Made by a program: the position numbers and the translations under genes. From positions 1 to 64,000 of the IMG/VR virus record IMGVR_UViG_3300029448_000015: DNA of 64,000 bases. One strand, 5' to 3'. The notes under the pieces are model-generated. The model made no database searches. It saw nothing but the letters and a program-made list of their open reading frames with translations, and was not told where the DNA came from. The first letter of the stretch is position 1; each line of letters starts with the position of its first letter. This stretch comes from a virus. Positions 59,408 through 64,000 of the stretch are shown here, in pieces.

Positions 59408-59617
59408 TTATTTAACTTTAACAATTACATCGTCTTTTAAAGTAACTTGACCAAACCATTCTCTCCCTAGTCCAGTCATATGAGGTCTATTACATACAGT
59501 AAGCTCCCCATTAGATTGATATTCAAGACCAAACATAGAAGTCTCTTCATAGCTAAGTCGCTGACCTATGTGTTCCTTCATGTTTTTCTTAGATGGATAT
59601 AGTGCTAGTAATGTCAT
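59408..59617 (-). CDS. Hypothetical early protein
   Basis: 69 residues: MTLLALYPSKKNMKEHIGQR, GLEYQSNGELTVCNRPHMTG, WFGQVTLKDDVIVKVK. Beta-rich; GREWFGQVT-type motif known from other marine phage hypotheticals. SD is the GCCGTAGGAGGC cassette at 59623-59634. Confidence 0.65.
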   Translation of the reverse strand: MTLLALYPSKKNMKEHIGQRLSYEETSMFGLEYQSNGELTVCNRPHMTGLGREWFGQVTLKDDVIVKVK

Positions 59618-59638
59618 ACTTTGCCTCCTACGGCTTAT

Positions 59639-59809
59639 TTAAATTAATTGATCTATATCTTGCATGATATCTTCCGCTTCACTTTGAAGCTTTCTAATTT
59701 TATTTATTAAAATATCACTATCCCTAATATTATTAAGTAAGTCTTGATACAGTTCTTCACAGTATGCTTGTAAATTTTCAAGGTTTTCTTGATCTTGATG
59801 ATTACTCAT
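59639..59809 (-). CDS. Small acidic coiled-coil protein
   Basis: 56 residues from ATG 59809 (TAGGAGC upstream; the frame continues to 59899 without SD). MSNHQDQENLENLQAYCEEL then DSDILINKIRKLQSEAEDIM. A heptad-like acidic helix. Function unknown. Confidence 0.6.
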   Translation of the reverse strand: MSNHQDQENLENLQAYCEELYQDLLNNIRDSDILINKIRKLQSEAEDIMQDIDQLI

Positions 59810-59825
59810 AATTGCTCCTAATGAA

Positions 59826-59963
59826 TTAGTGATTAATAACCTTACGATCTGCATGGATATTAACAGGACAGTCATTAGGTTTATTTCTAATTTCATCAAT
59901 AGAAAATAAATCTATAACAGCATTGTCTGCAAATATTTCTTCTTGGATTTCTTCTATACTCAT
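59826..59963 (-). CDS. Small acidic early protein
   Basis: 45 residues: MSIEEIQEEIFADNAVIDLF then SIDEIRNKPNDCPVNIHADR. ATG 59963 has the repeated GCCGTAGGAGGC SD cassette (59969-59980) and lies after the hairpin 59987-60028. No family recognised. Confidence 0.6.
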   Translation of the reverse strand: MSIEEIQEEIFADNAVIDLFSIDEIRNKPNDCPVNIHADRKVINH

Positions 59964-59986
59964 AATTTGCCTCCTACGGCTTAAAT

Positions 59987-60028
59987 GATTTATGTAAGTC
60001 TTTCACTACGTAAAAGACTTACTAAATC
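59987..60028. repeat. Hairpin repeat (family member c)
   Basis: GATTTA-T-GTAAGTCTTT (59987-60003), loop CACTACGTA, AAAGACTTAC-TAAATC (60013-60028). Same sequence as member b over its whole stem and loop. Upstream of the SD of the 45-residue gene. Confidence 0.85.
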
Positions 60029-60044
60029 TTTTATATATATATAT

Positions 60045-60317
60045 TTAAATAATACTAATATGACCAGTAAGTTTTACGTATTGTTTATTGAAATTAATAC
60101 ATTCTTTTTTTGGCAATTTTTCCTTTATTAAAAATAAACGATTGAATAACTTTTCTTCTTTTCTGTCTTGACGTTCCTTTTTTCTGTAACCAGAGGCACT
60201 ATATTCATCTTCGGTATCCCAAACTCTTAGGTGTTCATCTAAGAGATTCTCGTACTGACAATGTAATTTATACAGGCGATTAATTTTGTTTGTATACTTT
60301 GGATTTAATGCTTCCAT
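60045..60317 (-). CDS. Hypothetical basic helical protein
   Basis: 90 residues: MEALNPKYTNKINRLYKLHC, RVWDTEDEYSASGYRKKERQ, EKLFNRLFLIKEKLPKKECI. Helical and basic. SD is GCCGTAGGAGGC (60322-60333); promoter 60348-60378 just upstream, so it may head a transcript. Confidence 0.65.
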   Translation of the reverse strand: MEALNPKYTNKINRLYKLHCQYENLLDEHLRVWDTEDEYSASGYRKKERQDRKEEKLFNRLFLIKEKLPKKECINFNKQYVKLTGHISII

Positions 60318-60347
60318 AATTGCCTCCTACGGCATTTGCGTTGAATT

Positions 60348-60378
60348 ATTATAAACACAGTTAAATGTAATATGTCAA
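60348..60378 (-). promoter_or_regulatory. Leftward early promoter of B
   Basis: Minus strand TTGACA (60378-60373) with TTTATA at 17 nt (60355-60350) or TATAAT at 19 nt (60353-60348). Followed by the SD cassette of the 90-residue gene. Same form as 57826-57856. Confidence 0.65.
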
Positions 60379-60386
60379 CTACCTAA

Positions 60387-60590
60387 TTAATGAAATATGC
60401 CAGAATTAAATCCAACAAATAAAACTGATACTGTAAAAATTATTGGCAATATAATTGATACTAAAAACTGTTCTCTGTATCTTTCAGCTTTACATCGAAC
60501 AGCAAAACGAGGTGAAGTTTTTATTACAAAATAAACTGTAGCCATTGTTATTGAAAATGTAACCAGTGAACATAATATTAATTCGATCAT
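60387..60590 (-). CDS. Small two-TM protein
   Basis: 67 residues: IELILCSLVTFSITMATVYF and VSIILPIIFTVSVLFVGFNS as TM helices around a basic loop RFAVRCKAERYREQ. AGGAG before the ATG; downstream of hairpin 60617-60660. Early-expressed membrane protein; role unknown. Confidence 0.65.
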   Translation of the reverse strand: MIELILCSLVTFSITMATVYFVIKTSPRFAVRCKAERYREQFLVSIILPIIFTVSVLFVGFNSGIFH

Positions 60591-60616
60591 ATCGGTAAAA
60601 CTCCTGCAGTTTTAAA

Positions 60617-60660
60617 AGGATTTAATAAGTCTTTCACTACGTAAAAGACTTATAAAATCT
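60617..60660. repeat. Hairpin repeat (family member d)
   Basis: ATAAGTCTTT (60625-34), loop CACTACGTA, AAAGACTTAT (60644-53), extended by GGATTT/AAATC. Loop identical to b and c; two stem bases changed together (GTAAG to ATAAG with compensating end), which supports selection for pairing. Confidence 0.85.
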
Positions 60661-60670
60661 TTTATTAATT

Positions 60671-60704
60671 AAAATTTGGGAGGCTATCAAAGGATAACCT
60701 CCCG
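60671..60704 (-). terminator. Leftward terminator after the 138-residue gene
   Basis: Stem GGGAGGTTATC/GATAGCCTCCC on the minus strand (11 bp, one wobble), followed by AAATTTTA. Directly after the stop of 60712-61128, so this gene may be transcribed mostly alone. Confidence 0.7.
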
Positions 60705-60711
60705 TTTAAAG

Positions 60712-61128
60712 CTACTTTGTTAGTAGCTTCTGAAGAAGATCTTTAATATCGTTTTGTGTTTCTTCGATATTATTCATTCGTTCTTCTAGACCTTTGAGTC
60801 GGCCTGTGGGTGAAGTTTTCACTTCTTGAACTTCTTGAACTTCTTGAACCTTCGCTTTCGCTTTGGAAGCTTTCGGAGTTGATTTTAATTTCACGGGGAT
60901 TAATTCTTTATTTGAAATCGCAAGGAACTCTTTAATATCACCCTGAGTAACAAATTGGTTATTGTTACTTGCATTTGCAATCAAACCTGCCCGAAATGAG
61001 CGTGAAGTCCAATATCTCTTAGGATCATTTTGTTTGATTCCGATCAAATCACAAAAGTGATGAGCTACCAACCATACAGCTTTTTGGTTTGCAGGATATG
61101 ACGAGTAATCGATTGTTGAATTTTCCAT
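60712..61128 (-). CDS. First leftward early gene of B
   Basis: 138 residues: ENSTIDYSSYPANQKAVWLV, HHFCDLIGIKQNDPKRYWTS, then an Ala/Lys-rich linker, VQEVQEVQEV encoded by 9-bp repeats, and a C-terminal coiled coil LKGLEERMNNIEETQNDIKD. Base composition is higher in GC than its neighbours. SD cassette GCCGAAGGAGGC. Followed by a terminator, like the first early gene of A. Function unknown; possibly an oligomeric DNA-binding protein. Confidence 0.65.
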   Translation of the reverse strand: MENSTIDYSSYPANQKAVWLVAHHFCDLIGIKQNDPKRYWTSRSFRAGLIANASNNNQFVTQGDIKEFLAISNKELIPVKLKSTPKASKAKAKVQEVQEVQEVKTSPTGRLKGLEERMNNIEETQNDIKDLLQKLLTK

Positions 61129-61163
61129 AATTTGCCTCCTTCGGCAGTTTTAAAAGTTACTAA

Positions 61164-61211
61164 GTCTTTTTACGCTCTTCTTACATAAAGAGTAAGAAGA
61201 GCTAAAAAGAC
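61164..61211. repeat. Long hairpin upstream of first early gene (member e)
   Basis: GTCTTTTTACGCTCTTCTTA (61164-61183) pairs with TAAGAAGAGCTAAAAAGAC (61193-61211) with a single bulged base, 19 bp. Loop about 9 nt. It is related to the other members by the GTCTTT/AAAGAC outer end and by its place before a gene's SD. Confidence 0.8.
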
Positions 61212-61785
61212 GTAAGGCTCCAGAGCATCGTCATCGTCATGGGGGAATCAAAGGGGGAAAGGTTTTAAAGATCAGTTAATCTTGGTAAATCTTTAGAACC
61301 TAAAAGAATTGATCAAAAGAAAAAAGAAAATCTTTTAAGTTTTTGAAACTTAAAAGATTTTAGAAGTTTTAAAGTAATTTAAGTTTACATTTAAATTCTT
61401 TAAAACTTTATCAAGTTCTTAAAAACTTTTACTTTAAAAGTTTTTAAAACTTTAAAAGATTATAAATCTTTTAAATCTTGAACTCTGTCTCAGAAATTTT
61501 AAAAGACTTGAAAGACTTTTAAGTATTAAAAGTCTTTCAAAGGCTTCCAAAGTTTAAAGGGGTAGGCAGGTGACCATGCCCCCACCCTACTATATATACT
61601 AATACTCATACATTTTTAGAAACTTTGAAATGTCAACAAGACTACAAAGACTACAAGGGGAGGAGGAAGGTTTTATAAGTTTATAGATTTATAAGATTTT
61701 TGTCGGGGCTTTTAAAGTCTTTAAAGTCTTAATTAACTTACTACTAAATTAACTTACACAAGCTGTTTGCGTATTGTAGAGTCAT
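61212..61785. other. AT-rich non-coding region with many inverted repeats (origin candidate)
   Basis: Largest non-coding segment of B. It has a perfect 16-bp stem with 3-nt loop at 61327-61361 (AAAATCTTTTAAGTTT arm), a 14-bp stem at 61508-61540 (TTGAAAGACTTTTA arm), several shorter palindromes built on AAAGTTTT and AAAGATT, and a G/C-rich stem at about 61559-61585. No gene seen. Position between divergent blocks suits an origin or control region. Confidence 0.6.
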
Positions 61786-61836
61786 AATTGAGAATTGTCA
61801 ATACAAGTTGACAGATCTCAATTATATCTCTATAAT
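61786..61836 (+). promoter_or_regulatory. Consensus rightward promoter inside a 38-bp palindrome
   Basis: TTGACA (61808-61813), 17-nt spacer, TATAAT (61831-61836), a perfect sigma70 match. The imperfect palindrome 61786-61823 (AATTGAGA..TGTCAA..TTGACA..TCTCAATT, 14 of 16 pairs) covers the -35 box, so a bound repressor would block it. The predicted start near 61843 is only about 3 bases from the TerS ATG. Confidence 0.85.
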
Positions 61837-61845
61837 TTATCCATA

Positions 61846-62235
61846 ATGTCTAAAAAAGAATTAACAACTAAACAACAATGTTTCTTAGACCATCTTGTTA
61901 AAACAGGAGGTGATCCAAAGTCTGCTGCGGAGTTGGCTGGATATAGTAATCATTATCAAGTTGTACATTCCTTAAAAAGGGAAATATTAGACTTAGCTGA
62001 AGGTATTTTAGCTCAGTCGGCTCCCCAAGCGGCTTTTAGACTTGTTCATGTAATGAACTCTGATACACCTATACCTCAAGCTAATATGCGTTTACAAGCA
62101 GCACAAACTATATTAGATAGAGTAGGTTTAGCTAAAACAGATCGAGTAGATGTTACTCATAAAACTGAAAATGGTTTATTTATTTTACCTGCTAAGAAGG
62201 ACACAGTTATTGATGGAGAATACAAGGAAGCTTAA
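61846..62235 (+). CDS. Terminase small subunit (B)
   Basis: 129 residues from ATG 61846. ELTTKQQCFLDHLVKTGGDP, SAAELAGYSNHYQVVHSLKR (HTH), AAQTILDRVGLAKTDRVDV, and a C-terminal hydrophobic segment. Standard small terminase of the type that starts LTxKQxxFLxxyv. The transcript may be nearly leaderless. Stop overlaps the next gene. Confidence 0.8.
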   Translation: MSKKELTTKQQCFLDHLVKTGGDPKSAAELAGYSNHYQVVHSLKREILDLAEGILAQSAPQAAFRLVHVMNSDTPIPQANMRLQAAQTILDRVGLAKTDRVDVTHKTENGLFILPAKKDTVIDGEYKEA

Positions 62236-62440
62236 AGGTCGAATACCTTTTGGATATGAAAAAGATCCAGAAGATATAAAACTTTTACAGCCCATACCAG
62301 AACAACTAGAAGTTTTAGAAGAAATAAAAAGTATGGTTAAAAATAAAGTTTTATCCCTACGTGAGGGTTCTTCTTGGATAGAGCATAAAACAGGTAGAAG
62401 TCTAAGTTATCAAGGCTTAAAAAATCTTATTGATGGATAA
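62213..62440 (+). CDS. Small HTH-like protein between TerS and TerL
   Basis: 75 residues from ATG 62213, inside the TerS end. GRIPFGYEKDPEDIKLLQPI, EQLEVLEEIKSMVKNKVLSL, REGSSWIEHKTGRSLSYQGL. The G-R-x-P-F-G-Y start and following helices resemble the linker/HTH of serine recombinases, found in T4-like phages near terminase. Overlaps TerL by eight bases. Confidence 0.7.
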   Translation: MENTRKLKGRIPFGYEKDPEDIKLLQPIPEQLEVLEEIKSMVKNKVLSLREGSSWIEHKTGRSLSYQGLKNLIDG

Positions 62441-64000
62441 TTGGGAAAGTAATCCTGAAAGATATTTAAAGGATGAAGAAGGTAATTTCCTTTTAAAGAA
62501 GGATGGAACCCCTAAGAAGAAAGCAGGGAGGCTAAAAGGTTCTAAAGGTCGGGGATATAATTACCATAGTAAAACTAAAGCTGAGTTAAGTGCTAAACGA
62601 TCCATCCGTTATAAAGAAAAAAAGATATCTCAAGCAGAATCTAAACTTAAAGCATATAAAAAGTCTTTAAAGAATACTAAAGAGACTATAAATAAATTAA
62701 ATAATAATGATGCTCCAAAAATTACAACGCCTGAAGAGTTGTCAAATACTCCTGAAAGTGTTCAAGAAGATGCGAATGTTATTTTTTCTCCTAATAAAGG
62801 GCCACAAGAAGATTTCTTAGCTGCAGGAGAGACAGATGTTTTATATGGTGGAGCAGCAGGAGGGGGTAAGTCTTATGCTATGTTGGTCGATCCACTCAGG
62901 TATGCACATAGGTCAGCACATAGGGCATTAATTCTTAGACGTTCTATGCCAGAACTTCGTGAGTTAATAGATAAATCGAGGGAGTTATATCCCAAAGCTT
63001 TTCCGGGTTGTAAATATAGAGAAGTAGAGAAGCTTTGGAATTTTCCTTCAGGGTCTAAAATAGAGTTTGGGTTTCTTGAGCGAGATGCAGATGTTTATCG
63101 TTACCAAGGACAAGCATACAGTTGGATAGGTTTTGATGAAATTACTCACCTACCTACTGAATTTTCTTGGAACTATCTAGCATCTAGGCTACGTACAACC
63201 GATAGTGAAATTGTACCTTATATGCGGTGTACGGCAAACCCCGGTGGGGTGGGGGCGCATTGGGTCAAAAAAAGGTACATTGACTCAGCCCCACCTAACC
63301 AAAGCTTTGAAGGTGAAGATGGACTTACAAGAAAGTTCATTCCTGCACGTTTAGAAGATAATCCTTACCTAGCTTATGATGGCAGGTATGAGCAAATGTT
63401 GAAAGCTCTACCACCTACACAACGTAGACAGCTATTAGAAGGTAATTGGGATGTTAATGAAGGGGCTGCATTTACTGAATTTAATTTAGATCACCATGTT
63501 ATTCCTCCTTTTGAAATACCTATAAATTGGGAAAGACTTAAAGGGATTGACTATGGCTATGCAAGTGAATCTGCTTGTGTATGGGTTGCAATAGATCCTA
63601 GCGATAGTACATTAATAGTATATCGTGAATTATATCGTAAAAATTTGACAGGTTTAGATTTGGCTCGTATACTATCAGAGATGGAGATTCCTGATCCTTT
63701 TTCTGTATCAGGAGTCTTAGACACAGCAGCTTGGAACAGAACAGGAACTACTGGCCCTACAGTAGGTGAAACCTTAGTACGTTACGGGCATAAACTGCGT
63801 AGATCAGATAAAAATAGAATACAGGGAAAGATTCAGATACACGAATACTTAAAATTACAACCTAGTGGCAGACCAAGATTACAAATATTTAATAGTTGCC
63901 CTAGTTTAATAAAAGAATTACAAAGTATTCCATTAGATAAATCTAACCCTGAAGATGTAGATACTAAAGCTCCAGATCATGCTTATGATGCTTTAAGGTA
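62433..64000 (+). CDS. Terminase large subunit (B), cut by window end
   Basis: At least 522 residues, no stop before 64000. The first 120 residues are basic and coiled-coil (AKRSIRYKEKKISQAESKLK). ATPase: LYGGAAGGGKSYAM (Walker A, about residue 138), SWIGFDEITHLP (Walker B, about 234), TANPGGVGAHWVK. Nuclease: KGIDYGYASESACVW near 371 and GVLDTAAWN. Unrelated in subfamily to the A TerL (22124-23386). Confidence 0.95.
   Translation, partial: MDNWESNPERYLKDEEGNFLLKKDGTPKKKAGRLKGSKGRGYNYHSKTKAELSAKRSIRYKEKKISQAESKLKAYKKSLKNTKETINKLNNNDAPKITTPEELSNTPESVQEDANVIFSPNKGPQEDFLAAGETDVLYGGAAGGGKSYAMLVDPLRYAHRSAHRALILRRSMPELRELIDKSRELYPKAFPGCKYREVEKLWNFPSGSKIEFGFLERDADVYRYQGQAYSWIGFDEITHLPTEFSWNYLASRLRTTDSEIVPYMRCTANPGGVGAHWVKKRYIDSAPPNQSFEGEDGLTRKFIPARLEDNPYLAYDGRYEQMLKALPPTQRRQLLEGNWDVNEGAAFTEFNLDHHVIPPFEIPINWERLKGIDYGYASESACVWVAIDPSDSTLIVYRELYRKNLTGLDLARILSEMEIPDPFSVSGVLDTAAWNRTGTTGPTVGETLVRYGHKLRRSDKNRIQGKIQIHEYLKLQPSGRPRLQIFNSCPSLIKELQSIPLDKSNPEDVDTKAPDHAYDALR

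Noticed and set aside
59353-60660. Repeated hairpins considered as a CRISPR array
   Set aside because: Spacing is irregular (hundreds of bases), genes lie between the copies, and no cas gene is present.
1-64000. Integrated tandem prophages
   Set aside because: No integrase, att-like flanks, repressor with clear lysogeny features or host genes were found in the window.
1-64000. tRNA genes and a phage RNA polymerase
   Set aside because: No cloverleaf with a conserved T-arm was noticed and no T7-type RNA polymerase motif is encoded; B could still have them beyond 64000.

Overview
The window reads as two related but distinct tailed phages of marine podovirus type (T7-like replication genes, adaptor and nozzle-like tail proteins), placed head to tail. 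There is no cellular housekeeping gene, rRNA, tRNA or integrase. The DNA is AT-rich, the genes are tightly packed, and many start codons overlap the previous stop. Pelagiphage-like small proteins (basic GQWSARKAQMLAK and IRFGQQG proteins, fibre proteins, Gln-rich virion repeats) suggest an AT-rich marine bacterial host such as SAR11 or a relative. That host call is inference.

Phage A occupies 1-33188. Rightward tail and virion genes (1-11259) are followed by a leftward replication and early block (20393 down to 11262): a 79-residue leader gene, small early genes, SSB, primase-helicase, a nuclease, DNA polymerase, a PD-(D/E)XK exonuclease, endonuclease I and a DUF3310 protein. A non-coding control region with a leftward sigma70-like promoter and two identical-arm palindromes (20394-20916) leads into rightward genes for a TerS-like protein, M15 peptidase, TerL, portal, small basic proteins, scaffold, capsid and fibres (20917-33142).

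Phage B runs from 33189 past the end of the window. It has rightward virion and lysis genes (33418-47647), a leftward replication and early block (61128 down to 47649) with homologues or analogues of the A replication set, and a divergent AT-rich control region of about 0.6 kb full of inverted repeats. A consensus sigma70 promoter inside a 38-bp palindrome then precedes TerS and a different-family TerL, cut by the window end. B carries a lipoprotein lytic transglycosylase, a PseT-like 3'-phosphatase, a DUF932-like protein and many small early genes. Several of these follow a repeated hairpin and a repeated GCCGTAGGAGGC ribosome-binding cassette.

Bases 1-77 are identical to 33189-33265 and diverge at the next base. 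Positions 1-33188 therefore close into a circle carrying one copy of every expected phage module. The simplest reading is that a complete 33,188-bp phage A genome was joined to phage B through a shared 77-mer during assembly. A true double-length genome or recombinant concatemer is less likely but would be remarkable.

The best leads for new biology are the repeated hairpin plus SD cassettes of B, a promoter-driven leader of about 200 nt with pseudoknot topology (57620-57820), a strongly conserved one-TM microprotein that sits on opposite strands in different modules in A and B, and a virion protein combining thrombospondin type 3 repeats with a Ser-Asp tract.
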